DNA of 64,000 nt from Monosporascus cannonballus (GCA_004154925.1 QJNS01000219.1:1-64000); one strand, 5' to 3'. Positions 48,700 through 61,335 are shown, numbered from the stretch's first letter. Notes: generated by a model not told the origin, from the letters alone. A program made the numbers and translations.

Positions 48700-49072
48700 T
48701 GTTACGGCTTAATAAGTTTCGGCCGCAAAAAACGGTTAGACCAAAATCATACGGACCACCCCGGGTTACGTAATAATGATTACTCTTAAGCTAATAATTA
48801 TCAATAATTAAAAGTGATCCTAAAGGATTATAATTATTATTAGCTGCGTAATTAGGAATAATTAAGTCAAAAAAAGGAAAATATATACGTTTATTATTTC
48901 CATAATCTAAGTAGCATTAGTTTACAATAATAGTTCGTTACCTAAAACACCTTTGGTAGTACGAGACGTAGTACGATTACTGTATCTATTGCTCAGATTC
49001 CCACGATATTTCTGCCAACATAAACCCGTACGACTAAGGTTTAATAGTTGGTTAAACCCCCTAGCCGTCACA
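48700..49072 (+). repeat. 3' LTR of chromovirus 1
   Basis: 373 bp. Matches 42162-42535. The head is more mutated than the 5' LTR, but the tail keeps the intact terminal CCGTCACA. Confidence 0.9.
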
Positions 49073-49077
49073 TTTAT

Positions 49078-52000
49078 ACCTATCGAAGAATAACGGAAAA
49101 TTCTTAACCGGAGAAAAGTATCTCGATATCGTAGGCGAAGATATACGAAATATTATATTTATTATACCGTTAGAAAGGTTTAATACTTTGTTTCTAAAAA
49201 ACTATTTATATATTCTTAAAATGCATATTAATTTAGCTTTGTATAAATTATTTTAGCAAACTAGGATTTATTGTAATTACGAAACCGATATCGTATATTA
49301 TAAGGCGTCAGGTACGAAAATAACTAAAGTTAGTTAAATTGAACGCCAGCTTATTATATATTACGTTAAAGTAACGCCGGAGAACGACAACGACGATATT
49401 GCTCTAATAGCCTTTGTAGTAACTGAAAAAAAGCTTACTGCCACCGTCCCGGAAGACGAAAATAATTTAAAGGATAAAGTTATCCTTAAAAGCGAAAACA
49501 AGGATTTCGTTTCGGAACTCTTAATTCAGGAATTCTTACTTCTTAAGCTAGTTTTACAGTAAAAGCTTTATGACAACAATTCCAGGTTTTTCTTAAAGCT
49601 CTTAAAGAGAGATGCCACGATATGGCACTAAAGATTTACTTACTTAGGCTTACGCGTATTCGAAAAAATGGTATATGCAGTTACCGGAACGAAGATTTAT
49701 TTGCCCTTAACGATTTAGTACTAGGACTGCCAGGTCGTTAAGGCGCGGAAAAAGATATTACGACGGCAGCCGATTAAGGAAAACAAACCTTTTAATACGA
49801 TATACGCTGATTTTTTCGAATTTAACGACGCTTTCGACAGGCGTACGAAAACGCTGATTATTATTTGTCCAGTTATTAGGGTTAGGATTAGTTACATCTT
49901 AAAGCGGAAAAAATATGCTTTAACCGCCTTAATAAACGCAGTAATTTTCCTTGAGAAATAATTTCATATTAAAGTTAAAAGAATTATATTAAACGGCGAG
50001 ATTTCCTTCGGGAGCAAGCTCTAAAAATAGCTTTTCGATACAGGCATATTCTATAAGTTTTCGCCTCTATTTACTAAAAAGCTCGTAAGCGTTTAAGAAC
50101 GTACCGAGGGCGTAATTATTACGAAAGCGCGTTACCTAATTATCAGCAATATCCTCCTTTTCGACCTATGGCCGGAAATAATAAAAACAGCCATATATAT
50201 CGTTAATCGTATATTTATCCATACTCTAAGTTGAAAGACCCTTATCCAGGTTTTTAACGAATAACTGATTAAAAAGAATAAAATACCTATTCCCGAAAAA
50301 GGCCTAAAAGCGAACGTAACGAATATCGTACTTTTCGAATTAAAGGCTTATGCGCTTACGAAAACTGTCCGTCGGGGTACAGAACGCCTGAAAAAGATGG
50401 ATCCCAAAGTATATATCGGTTACCTTGTAGGATACGTAATTAATAATATATATCGGGTATGGATTCCTTTGTAATAACGCGTTATTATCGTTAGGGATGT
50501 CATATTCGGCGGGACGGAAAGATATTAGGGCAAGCAAAAAAAAAATCTTCTTTTAGAATCGCGGAATGAAACAATTAAATTAATAATATCCTTATTCTAC
50601 CTGTAATAATAACTTTCCTAAGAACGTTTAAAGTTATCTTTAATAGCGATCCTTTGGAAATAGGTATCGCTAAGGGGGTGGATAATTCGGCAAAATAAAA
50701 CGAGCTTAAAAAGGTTATTTACGATATTATCGTAATAGCTATAAACCTCCTTATCCAGGAAACTTTACAGGAAGTTAAGGGAATGGAACCTGATAATCCG
50801 TATAAAGTTATCTCGGATAAAAATTCTTTTAATTCGGTAATTAATAATAATTCCGAAAAAAACCCCAGCCGTATCCCTAATAAAACGGATAATTTAAAAC
50901 GTAAAGCTGTGCAGCCTTATTCGCCTATACCGGAAATTATTCCAGCTTTCGAAGAAAATTTTCAACAACATTACGTACCATTACCGGATAAAGCTTAAAA
51001 TGCATTACCAGGTCCTTTTCAGCTACGGCAACGCCGTACGGAGCTAAATTTCCTGAATTAATTAGCTATTATTAATTTCGGAATACGAAACGCGAAAAAG
51101 AAAAAGCCATTTTCGGCTAATATTAATCATAAATTGGAATTCGAAAAACGTAATACGTATTTAACCGCTTTTAATATTGTTTTTTTGACGGCGATCAAAT
51201 ATAATTACTTATATCGGGCTAACCTTTTTACTGCCCTTAAAAACTGGTAAGAAGCCATACAGCATAAATACGCCGAAAACAAAAAAACGGCTACGTAAAA
51301 AAAATAAGATCAAATATATCGGGTAAAGCGATTAATTGCCGTTACCTTATTGTAAAAGGCGATTTAGGACGTAAGTCCTAACGGTATCCTTCCATTAATA
51401 TAAATATTTACATACAAATTTAATAAGTACGAGGTGCTTAAAAAATTCAAGGTTAAAATTGTTATTCGCTGTAACCTTTAACCCTATAAAAACCTTAACG
51501 TTTACGCTTCCACGCTAACAGGCAGGTCCTTTCGCATACTTATAGTTATTGCAGCCCGATTTAACCTTGAGCTTCGTTAACTTGACGTTATTAACTCATT
51601 TTTATATAGCGACCTTAATAAGTTAGTTTACGAATACTTCCTATAAGGATTCGTACGCCCGGGCTTTTATCTAAGGCTCCGGAAGGCCCTGTACGGCTTG
51701 AGGCGATTACTATTTCTGTAATAACGGGACCTAATGGCAAAACTAAAGAAATTAGGACTAAAATTCGTTCCGGATAACCCATGTATTATAACTAATAACT
51801 GGCTAACGTTATTTTTCTACGTTAACGACATAGCTATGATATATAGGATTCGCGATATAATACGCGTTAAAAAATTCCTTTAAAAATTAATATAACAATT
51901 TTGTATTAACGATTTTAGAGAATTATAATAATTTCTTAAAATATATATATTACGAAACCGCGCAGCTAGGAAATAATAGCTATCATAAAACACTTATTGG

Positions 52001-52756
52001 AAAAAATTATATATACGTTTCGAATTATCTAAGTTCGGGAAACGTTACTTTATGGTCCTTAAATGGAAAAACCTTAAGGAATATTAAGGCAAAACGATAA
52101 TAACGTTTAGAAAAATGTATTTCGAAAAAGTCGAAAACTTGTTATACGAAACTGTCGCCATTCGCCCGGACCTAGCTAAAATTATTTCCTATTTATTTCG
52201 TTATTGCAAAAACCTTAACCTTATATACCTTAACGCTATTAACGAAATTACTTTTTACGCTTACTTTATACGTACCCTAGCCCTGGAATTCGGAGGTAAC
52301 GAAAATCTTAACGTACGATCGTTTCTGTACGCGAGCAACGTCTCCTTTACGGATAACCTTAACCTGAAAAATTCCCAGAGATTTATATTATTACTTTTCG
52401 GTAATCTTATCGTATAAAGGGCTAATAAGCAGGATACAGTTATTATGTTAAGTACGGAAGTTAAGTTATTCGCCTTATCGCAAATTATTAAGGAAGCCTT
52501 TTTTATGCTAAGGCTATTTAAGGCTATTGGGCTAAAGCTAAACGAGGATCTAGTTATCCAAGTAAATAATAAACAAATAATACGGCTAATTATTAAAGAA
52601 ACCATACGCCTAATTACGAAACTGAAGTACGTAAATATCCATAATCACTGGCTTCGCGAAGTTTACGCAGTAAGAAGGATAAGGATCGAATGGACGCCTA
52701 TTAACGCTATGGTGGCAAATAGCTTAACTAAGCCCTTAAAGCTCCAGCAGCATTAA
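49078..52756 (+). pseudogene. copia-2 integrase, RT and RNase H, inactivated
   Basis: Continuation of the copia-2 polyprotein after the chromovirus. The 49.6-50.5 kb part has integrase-type content with many stops. The RT near 51.1-51.9 kb shows RQLDVINSFLYSDLNK, VRPGFYLRLRKALYGLRR and FFYVNDIAMI, where YVDD has become YVND. RNase H at 52445-52756 reads STEVKLFALSQIIKEAFFML through NHWLREVYAVRRIRIEWTPI to NSLTKPLKLQQH, then TAA. Domain order confirms copia. Confidence 0.85.
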
Positions 52757-52960
52757 AAGTTTGTCAGGTTGCTGAATCTTTAGAACGTTATTTAAGGTTA
52801 AAAAAAGCCTAGGAGGTATTGATTTATCCTAGGCGTCGCCCAGTAACAGAAGGCTATTACCCCCGTTTTCTTTTTATCGTTCTTTCTTTTATAAGTTGTT
52901 ATTATTTTTATTTTTAAAACGACCTTAAAAGTAGGGTTAGTAAGGAAGCTTTCTAACAAA

Positions 52961-53032
52961 GCTTTTGTGGTCTAGTGGTATAATGTCAGGTCTTAATACC
53001 TGAAAATATGGGTTCGAATCCGGTCAGGAGTT
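52961..53032 (+). tRNA. tRNA-like sequence, probably a tRNA pseudogene
   Basis: 72 nt starting GCTTTTG. It has a perfect A box (TGGTCTAGTGG), B box (GGTTCGAATCC) and a paired acceptor stem with wobble (GCTTTTG / CAGGAGT). The anticodon arm TCAGG...CCTGA would enclose eight bases (TCTTAATA) rather than seven, and one T-stem pair fails, so no anticodon can be assigned. It lies between the copia-2 pol stop and its 3' LTR. It may be a captured and mutated tRNA or a tRNA-derived piece of the element. Confidence 0.6.
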
Positions 53033-53200
53033 CTGGCATCTCGAGTAACTTCCCGAATTAATCGAGATGCTAATTACCCTTTTTCCGTTTTTGCGTTTTC
53101 TATTATTTGTTAAAGGCTAACCATTACGGTATTTCTTTTTTGGGAAGTTCTTTAAAGTTATAAGAGCTTCAGCTGTTAGTTTCTAACAGCTGGAGGGGTA

Positions 53201-53440
53201 TGTCAAACCCAGCTGAAGTCGATCAAACAGCTAAGCCTTGGCTTAATTTGATTACCTACTGAAACAAGGCTACTTTATGCACCCCCGGTATCTTTTCCTC
53301 TCAGTTACAGCTATATTTACGTGTATAAAAGGAGGGTTCGTTACCTTCACCCTCTAGCTAGGACCTTTTAGAGGCAATGCAACCTTTAATATACTTTTTC
53401 TTCAATTATATGCTTCTATGTGTGATGCCAGGGTCTCACA
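53201..53440 (+). repeat. 3' LTR of copia-2
   Basis: 240 bp starting TGTCAAACCC and ending TCTCACA, preceded by a purine tract and followed by GTGGT. Confidence 0.93.
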
Positions 53441-53445
53441 GTGGT

Positions 53446-53864
53446 GTTTTGGTTTTGTCTGCTAGCCGAACTAGTGCGAATATTGTACGGCGTACAACCC
53501 CTGATTAAATTGGGTTTCGGGATGAAAGCCTCCCCTTTTTTTATTTAAGTCGATTAAGAACTAATCGTGAAATTTCAAATTACCGATTAGGTGACATGTG
53601 TCCTTACGTAACCGGGATACGGTTGTTGTAGGGGATTCGAAAAAAGAATGTTCCAGCAATTCCTTGGCTATCATTCTAATAATTCCTTTAGCGTCAGGCT
53701 CAAAGTTATTATCGAACAATGTTTTTGGGCTTTCAAAACCTTCTTTCCTCTCCCCCCTTATACGGAGCTTTTATAGCCCAGGAGCCATGCCAGGGCGCTT
53801 TCTTATCCAGCGAGTCCCTGATCGGATAAAATCTGCCGGGGTCCTCCTGATAGGCACGGGGTAC
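53446..53864. other. Former 3' flank of the DUF7924 gene
   Basis: GC-balanced, un-RIPed DNA. Removing copia-2 would place it directly after the DUF7924 stop codon, so it should hold that gene's original 3' UTR. No gene is recognised; an open frame from 53598 has no protein character. Confidence 0.5.
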
Positions 53865-54280
53865 TGTTATGACCTAACGGTCTTGGCTCCTGGAAACGGT
53901 CGGGATCCTGAAAAGCCAGACCCCGACCCAGCCAAGAGGTCACGTGACTGGCTCAAAAGACTCAAAGGCCCTGGTTGGTCAAAAAGGCTTGAGCCGGTTG
54001 AGCACCAGAGCGGGCTCAAAGGGGCTCAAGGAGACTCAACCAGAGAAGTGTCGTTGAGCCATGATGAGCACCTTGAGCCAGAACGAAGATATATACGCTT
54101 ATTATTTCCATAGTTTAGATAGCTTTAGCTTGCAATAGCAATTCGTTACCCAAGGCACCCTTGGTATTACGAGACGTGACACGATTACTGTATTTATTGC
54201 TCAGATTTCCACGATACTCCGGCCAACATAAACCCGTACGACTAAGGTTTAATAGTTGGTTAAACCCCTAGCTCGTCACA
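53865..54280 (+). repeat. Solo LTR of the chromovirus family
   Basis: 416 bp from TGTTATGACC to CTCGTCACA, flanked by GGTAC at 53860-53864 and 54281-54285. The tail (from about 54088) matches the chromovirus 1 LTR tail. The centre is different and holds three GGCTCAA and three TTGAGCC words. It is almost free of RIP-type decay, so it is young or protected. Confidence 0.9.
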
Positions 54281-54285
54281 GGTAC

Positions 54286-55056
54286 GTCTTGGCCTGCTCG
54301 AATGAATAATATATCAAGCTTACCGGTATATCGCATTTACCACCTCGTCTATCGGTAATGGCCACGAAAAACCGTAACCCTGTAAGTTATATTCGCGATG
54401 TCGGCATTTGCGGCAAAGCAACAGGTAAACGTCTATATCGTAATTACGGCTAATTTTGTAATATCGTAAGATAAGTCTTTCATTCGCTTTAACGAAATTC
54501 TTATTTTTTTTATTTCGTTTTTTAGGTGGATGCTAAAAGTTAATTATGTTTATAAAGGTAATAATTGTAAGATAATGGACAGCTGTGAGCTGGGTGAGGT
54601 GATCTCCGACCAGTCGCAGAGCGTATTCCGAGAAGTGAGTGTATTAGGTTACTTCCATCTGGCGTTTCCCACCGGGTTCTAGCTCGAAGGGAGTAGAGAA
54701 AAGCTCTGGGGGAGCTCAGCCACATCTTTATTGAAATTAGACGGCCCAAGCGTCGGAAAAATTATAATATCTAGTAAGAGCATTTGCTGAGCAAATGCTA
54801 CATTGTTGATAATAAAATCTTTTTATTATTTTTTATAAAAAAAGAATTTGTTAAACATATGTTACGTAATTGTAATATAGTTAATAATAACTTTTTAAAT
54901 ATATTTGTGAAGCATATGCTACGTAATTGTTATATAGTTAATAATAATTTTTTTCAATTATATTTGCGAAGCAATTGCGACGTATCGGATTAATTTTTAA
55001 AAAATAAGCTTGGCGTTTTCTACTTCTTTCGAGCTTGCTGCTGCGTTGCCTCATCG
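54286..55056. other. Spacer between solo LTR and chromovirus 2
   Basis: Mixed GC. No gene is supported. The last 12 bases (TTGCCTCATCG side) are the left half of a site interrupted by chromovirus 2. Confidence 0.45.
54779..54990. repeat. Hairpin and about 70-bp tandem repeats
   Basis: Begins with a perfect hairpin AGCATTTGC-TGA-GCAAATGCT (54779-54799). Related units with AACATATGTTACG, AGCATATGCTACG and AGCAATTGCGACG follow, each with a conserved TTGTWATATAGTTAATAATA stretch. Confidence 0.7.
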
Positions 55057-55449
55057 TGTGACGGCTAGGCGGTTTAACCAACTATTAAACCTTAAGTCGA
55101 CGGGTTTATATCAGTAGGAATATTATGGGAATCTGAGTAATAAATATAATAATATATTACGTTTTTTAATATCCGGTTATCACAAACGATTAATATTAAT
55201 AAATGTTACAAGCTAAAGTTATCTAAACTTATGGAATTAACGAGCATATATATCTTTTTCCTTTTGCTGGATTACTACTAGTTAAGTTAGTAATCCGGTT
55301 TACTGGCTTATTACCAGTACGTTAATAATCCGGCTTATTGGTTTACCAGCAGTAAGTTGGTGATCCATTACGTAACCTGATCCATATAATTTTCTTGGCC
55401 TTTTCTGTTACGACCGTTCCTGGAGGCCGTAACTTATTAGGTCGTAATA
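55057..55449 (-). repeat. 3' (left) LTR of chromovirus 2
   Basis: 393 bp, TGTGACGG...CGTAATA on the plus strand. Matches 61396-61789. Confidence 0.9.
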
Positions 55450-55999
55450 CGATTTCCTCTTTCCCAAAATCTTGTCCTTAAGATTTCTTTTTTCCTAGTA
55501 AGTTTTTTCTATATACCTTTAACATGTTTTCCGGTATATCCAAACGTCGTTTTCGCAAATCCGAATAACGACTTGCTTTAGTTAATTTAATTGAACTCGA
55601 AAATTTTAATACGATATTTTATTTTTTCTATTTTGTTCGGCAGCTTAATTGCCAAATAAAAAATGGGGTTTTTCGTTATAAAGAATATGTTCGTTAAAGT
55701 TGTTCGTATAACGGGATAAAAATCCTTATTTTTATGATTAATTGTTATATCGTAAAATTGAAAAAATTAAAAAAAAAAGAATTAACGGCCGAAAAATCTT
55801 TATCCGAAACTTTTACGCATTTTTTTTATATACGTCGTTAACGTTAATATTATTAATTTTAAGATACGAAACTTATTAATCGTACTTTTTAATCCTTAGA
55901 TAATTTTAATAATTTTACGTAATTAAAATCAGAATCCGTAATCGAGGTTTAGGCCTTAAAAAAATGGACGTTATTAATTAAAATGCGGTGGACTAAGGG

Positions 56000-58900
56000 T
56001 TTTTTTCCATAAATCTCGTAAACTGGGATATTATTATTTCGGGTGGTTCCGCCGTTATTGGTAAAAGTTTTTTAATAGGCGTTAAACGCTAATAAAATTC
56101 TTGGCGGGTTTTTAGGTATTTTCGGAATTTGGGTGTTTTTTTAATTTAATTAGGTATTAAGTAAATCCGTTTTGTTTTCGTATATTAAGTATTTTTTCTA
56201 TTTCGTATATTTATTTGTTTTTTATTTTTATATCGTTTTATACCATATATACCTTAATCGTATTTGTTGTTAACTTAAGTAAGAAAACGTAAAAAATTAG
56301 ATAGAATTTAATTTTTGGTGGAAATTTTAATTAGTAATTATTTTTTGAGATTTTCTTGGCGATATTGTATAAACCAATATATTTGATATTAAGTTTTTTA
56401 CTGGGTCCTTTTAGTTAAATGTTTTTTGTAACAAGAAAAATTATTTTTCTTTTTTCGAAAGTTAATTTCTTTTAATTTTTTTTAATTATAATATTTGTTT
56501 ATTTAATTTCGTACGAATTCCAATTTTGTTTTTATTTTTTAATACAGCTGTTATAATTATTTTGACGTAAGAATTACTTTAATATTAATTAAACCGTGGT
56601 CGTATATTTTTTTGTAAATTTTTAAAATAAAACCAAAATTTACGTTTATAGGTATTATTTTAATATTTTCGTAATAATTAGTATTATAAGCTAATTATAT
56701 AATTAGCAATTTTTAATTTAATTATTTTGCTCGTAATTAATATAATATCGTAAGTAAATTTTTAAAATTTAATTTATTTGATTTATTTATTTATTTATTT
56801 AAAATTTAAATACGTTAAATAATTTGTAATTTAGGCCGATTTACGTTATAAAGCTTTATTAAAATTTAGATATAAATATTAATTCTTTATTTGATATAAT
56901 TTTTATTAATAATCCGTATATATTGAAAATATGTTTAAAAAATATATATTAATTATTTGGCGTTTATATGCTTATAATATGGTAAAAAATAAGAAAATTT
57001 CGTAAATCGGTTAATTATTACGAAAATGTTGTCGTAATATATTCCTATAATTAGATTTTTTGATATAGGAAGCTTGGTAATAAAATTAAATATAATTAAA
57101 TACCATAGTTATTTTATAATTAATAATAATTATAATTTTTTCGTATAACTTATGTTATCGAGCCTTTGCTTTAGCGCAAATATCGTATTGCCGTATGATT
57201 TTTTGTATTATTAATTTTATCCTAAAAAAGGAATATATACGTTAAAGTCATTTTAAGGTTTTGTAAATTCCTGGATATCCATATAACTAATATTCGTATA
57301 TTTTTCGTATTAGATTTTTTTTGATATTTTTCTGAAATTTATATCTTATTTGTTTTTTAATATTTTGGGAGATTATCGTTATGCTGTTAAATTCTTTGAT
57401 ATATATTGCAAAATATTACCCGAATTATCGTAATTTGTCGTAAGCGTAAATATCTTTTTGTAATAATATCAAAAATTGTATGGTTAATTTTGATTAATTT
57501 CTTTTTAAGGTTTGATCGTTTGCTTAAAGCATTTATTCTGCTATTTTCTGATTTTTTTATAAATGATAATAAAGTCGAAGTTCGCCAGTTTTTTTGCATA
57601 TCTTAATTATCGTCTTATAAGTTTTTTAATTATGGTAAATCAGGTAAAATTTTGATAATCCGTATAAACTTTGATTTGGTATAAGTTTCCCTTTAGGAAA
57701 TATTTAAACTCCCGAAATACCATAATAATGGCCATAAATTCCTTATTTAAAATACCGTAATTAAATTTAGTTTTTTTTTAATTTATACGAAAAGAATATA
57801 ATAAGGTGTAATTTGCCTTAATTATTTTATTATTTGATTATTACGTTTAACGCGTAATCCGAAATATCGGGTTTTAACTTAATAAGGCGGTTTGGATTGT
57901 ACATAATTAGTATTAGCTTGTTAGTAATTGCATTCTTAATATCTTGAAATGTTTTTTCTATATCGGGCGTCCATTTAAACTTTTTTTTTTGTAAAATTCC
58001 TTAGGGGTATAATTATTTTATTAAAGTTTCGAATAAATTTCTTATAGTAATTGGCGAATCCAAAAAATACCTGTACCTCCTTAATTATTATTAACGTTTA
58101 TTATTTTATGATTGCAGTAATTTTCTTAAAGTTTATTCTAATATGTTTTAAGGTGATAATATGTCCTAAATATTCCATTTCTTATATATGAAATTAATTT
58201 TTCTTTGCGTTAATAAGTAACTTTGCATCCTGTAAAGCTTAAAAAACCTTATAAACGTATCCCGTATATATTTTTTCCGTTTTCGAGAAAATAAAAACAT
58301 TGTCGAAATAGCAAATAACAAAAATATCGAGGTATTTTCGTAATACGTAATTAATTATTTGCTGGAAAGTTGTTGGTGCGTTCGTAAGTTTTATTGGTGT
58401 AACTAAATACTTAAATAATCCGTATTTCGTTTTAAAGGTTATTTTTTATTTATATCTTTTTTTGATTTTGATAAAGTTATATTTATTTTTTGAAATCGAA
58501 TATTGTAAATTATTTAATTTGATAAAATCGGTTTTTTATTTCTGTAATTAAGGGTAATAATATTCGATTTTTAATAGTAATATTATTTAGTTATTAATAA
58601 TTAATTATAAATCGTAATTTTTTATTTTTTTTTAGGTACGAAAAATATCGGGTATTTTATTGGTAATTTCGAAAGTTAAATTTATTTTTTCTGTAACCGA
58701 TCTTTTAGATATTTTTTGAAAGTACGTAATTCGTTTTTATTAAGGTTGTAAATAGGGTAAAACTTTGTCGAAATTTTTCTTTAAGGATTATCTTATAATC
58801 CTATTCGTTATATTTTAGTAATTTCGTATTAAGTTCTTTTTTAAAAAGTTATTCGTATTTATAGTATTATGGTAATATATTGGTTAAATTTTCTAATTTT

Positions 58901-61335
58901 TTAGATTATTGTTTTTGTTATTCCAGATCGTTATTTAATTATTTTAATTTCCTTTTGATAGTAATAATAATGCGTCGTATTTTTTTGATGTCCGTTTTTT
59001 TTGTATTTTATTCCTTTGGGTGGTAAGGTATTTGTCGTATTCTTATGCCTGTATTTGTCGCCATTATTAATTAAGTGTTAAGATTTTAATTCTTTTTTTT
59101 GTTTGCTGATGGAGTATAAGGCGAATCTTATTTGGCTAGTTTCGTTATTAATTAAGATTTTGTATTAGCGTATTTATGGTAATCTTAAAATTATATCGTA
59201 ATTTCCGAAAAAAACGATATTGAAATTAACCATTTGGTATTATCCTTAAATAAAAATCTTAAAATAATTAATTTTGCGTATAACTTTTTTATTATCGTAA
59301 GTAAATTATTAACTTTCGACATTTGTTATTATATAAGGTTTTAATTTATATTTCCATAACAGTTTAAATTTATTAATTATATTCGGTGCAATATAATTTC
59401 CGTTTAGAGTTCCGTAATTTACCATTACGATATATCAGTATGTTCCGATTTGTATATTTAAAGTGATAAGGTTATTAGCGTTTCTTATTATCGCGTTTAA
59501 AGCTTTTTTTAGGAATTTCTTTTAATTTTTTTTAGTTTTGGTATTTTGCGGTTTTTTTATAAATAACTTTTTTCTTTTAATTTTTGTTCGAATCTGTTAA
59601 GTTTTGTTTATATTTCTGTATATAGCGCGTTAAGTTGTTATATTTGTCGTTGTTATCGGCGTATTATTTCTTTAAGGTATATTAATTATTCCTAGTTTTC
59701 TTGTAATTTTTTTCCTTATTAAATAAATTATTTCTTTTATGTTTGCAATTATATTTTATTATACGTCGTTTTGGTTGTTATTCCAGAGATTCTTTTTAAA
59801 TTAATGTATTTTTTCCTTGATGGCCTTTTTTTTTGAGGGATCCGTAATAAATGCTAAATGAAAATAAAAATCCGTAATAATTTTTTGATAATGCTTTTTT
59901 ACCGTACGCTGGATTAATTCCTTTTCCGTTTAGTGGTTGTATTATTTATAATGATAAAAGGGGTTTTTTTGCAGATATTACTTTTTTTAGGCCAATTTTT
60001 TATTTCGGCCAATTGTTAGATATTTTCTGGGATTATGGTTCGAAACTGTTAATATTATTGTTTATTATTTTTATTATGCCCGGTACGGTTTGGAAAATCG
60101 AACTTTTCGTAATATATGCAAATAATTCGTATATAAATGTGTTGTTTTTATTTTTCGTAATTAGAGTATTTTCGTCGTCGACAATATATGACGTATATTT
60201 TGCCGTATTAAATAAGGATTCCGGGATAGATTTTTTTTGTTCAATTCTGGTATTCGTGTAATAATTTTTGTAACGTTTTTTATTGTATTCGTGATATTTG
60301 TTAAATTAGTTTTTTAGTTTTTTGTATTTTTCGTCGAATTTTTTGTCGTAATAATCCCTGTTGGACCTTTTGCTTAAGGCCTAATGCGTATTTGGCTTGG
60401 ATTATGTTAATGGCCTTGTTATCGTTTTTTTAATTGTTTTTGGATTATTTTTCCGGTATAGGGGTTTAGTTATTTTGCCGTAATTTCTTGGGTTTTTTGC
60501 ATTTATAGGCCTTATGTTCTACTTTGCCATAATTAAAATACTTAATCTGGCTTTAATTTTGTTTGTGGGTAACGCTAAATTTCATAAGTTCTGGTACCGT
60601 TCCGTAAAAAGTAAGGGGTATATTTCGTTTTTTTCCCTAATTAGATTTGTTATATTCCGAATATAAGGTATATTATTTTTTTTCTTATTATTTTTTAAAT
60701 TATTAATTATTAATTTTAATTTCTATTGCGATATACCGGTTTAGGGTAATTAATTATTTAATCCGAATAATTTTAATTTTTATATTATCTTTATTTTTTT
60801 ATAAAATATATTAATAAAGGCGTTAATTTCGTTATTTCTTTATCCGGCCTTAGCTATAAGATTTTTAAAAGTTACGGCGTATTTGGACGTAAGTTTTTTT
60901 TATCAAAATTATAAAAATATTAAGCTGTAAATCGTTTTTTATCCAGATTACCGAAATTATTACGTATTTTATTTTCGAAGTTGATATAAGTTAAAAAGAT
61001 TTCGTTAGTAAAATTTTCTTTATTTATTTTTTTATTTCTAAGAAATTTTTTATAATAGGCTTAAATTAATTAGTTATATTTCCTATTAAGCATATTTTTA
61101 TTATTAGAATTATATCCGCTGGGTCGTTAAAGTTTAAAAAACAAAAGTAAATTCGTGCCTAAATTAAAAAGATTTAAAGGTTACCTTTATTATCGTAAGG
61201 TTTTGGTTTTTTCGGCTTTATGCGAACGAAAAAGGGTTAGGTAGGTGGCATAACCTTAAGTTGTCAAATTTTTTTTAATTCTCGAATTTAAGCCTAAAGT
61301 TATTAAATAGGGATTTTTTAAATGCTGGTTAACAT
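56000..61335 (-). pseudogene. Chromovirus 2 gag-pol, inactivated
   Basis: Gag probably starts at ATG 61335 (minus strand) but is stopped within a few codons. RT near 58.25-58.65 kb reads APTTFQQIINYVLRKYLDIF and VICYFDNVFIFSKTE, with FDN where the catalytic DD lies. A chromodomain remnant near 56.06-56.2 kb reads KKHPNSENT, stop, KPAKNF. Extremely AT-rich, with stops in all frames. Confidence 0.8.

Larger units (their letters stand above)
42162..49072 (+). mobile_element. Ty3/gypsy chromovirus 1, nested in copia-2
   Basis: LTRs at 42162-42535 and 48700-49072 (TGTTACGGC...CCGTCACA, the left end decayed to TTATA), with target duplication TTTAT at 42157-42161 and 49073-49077. A purine tract GGGAAAGGGAAGATCG precedes the 3' LTR. 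Gag, RT and a C-terminal chromodomain remnant are readable. The interior is heavily RIP-mutated. Confidence 0.9.
40424..53440 (+). mobile_element. Ty1/copia LTR retrotransposon (copia-2), carrying a nested chromovirus
   Basis: 240-bp LTRs at 40424-40663 (TGTCAGACCC...TCTCATA) and 53201-53440 (TGTCAAACCC...TCTCACA), with target duplication GTGGT at 40419-40423 and 53441-53445. The primer site GTTATGAGCCCGG follows the 5' LTR and the purine tract GGAGGGGTA precedes the 3' LTR. Gag and protease (40858-42161) and integrase-RT-RNase H (49078-52756) are separated by a 6.9 kb chromovirus. Coding parts are full of stops. Confidence 0.92.

Noticed and set aside
53598..54113. 171-codon open frame across the solo LTR border
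   Set aside because: It spans an insertion junction and the LTR repeats, so it is a chance frame.
54540..54749. SINE or tRNA gene near GGTTCTAGCTC
   Set aside because: The B box is poor, no matching A box lies at the right distance, and no cloverleaf can be drawn.
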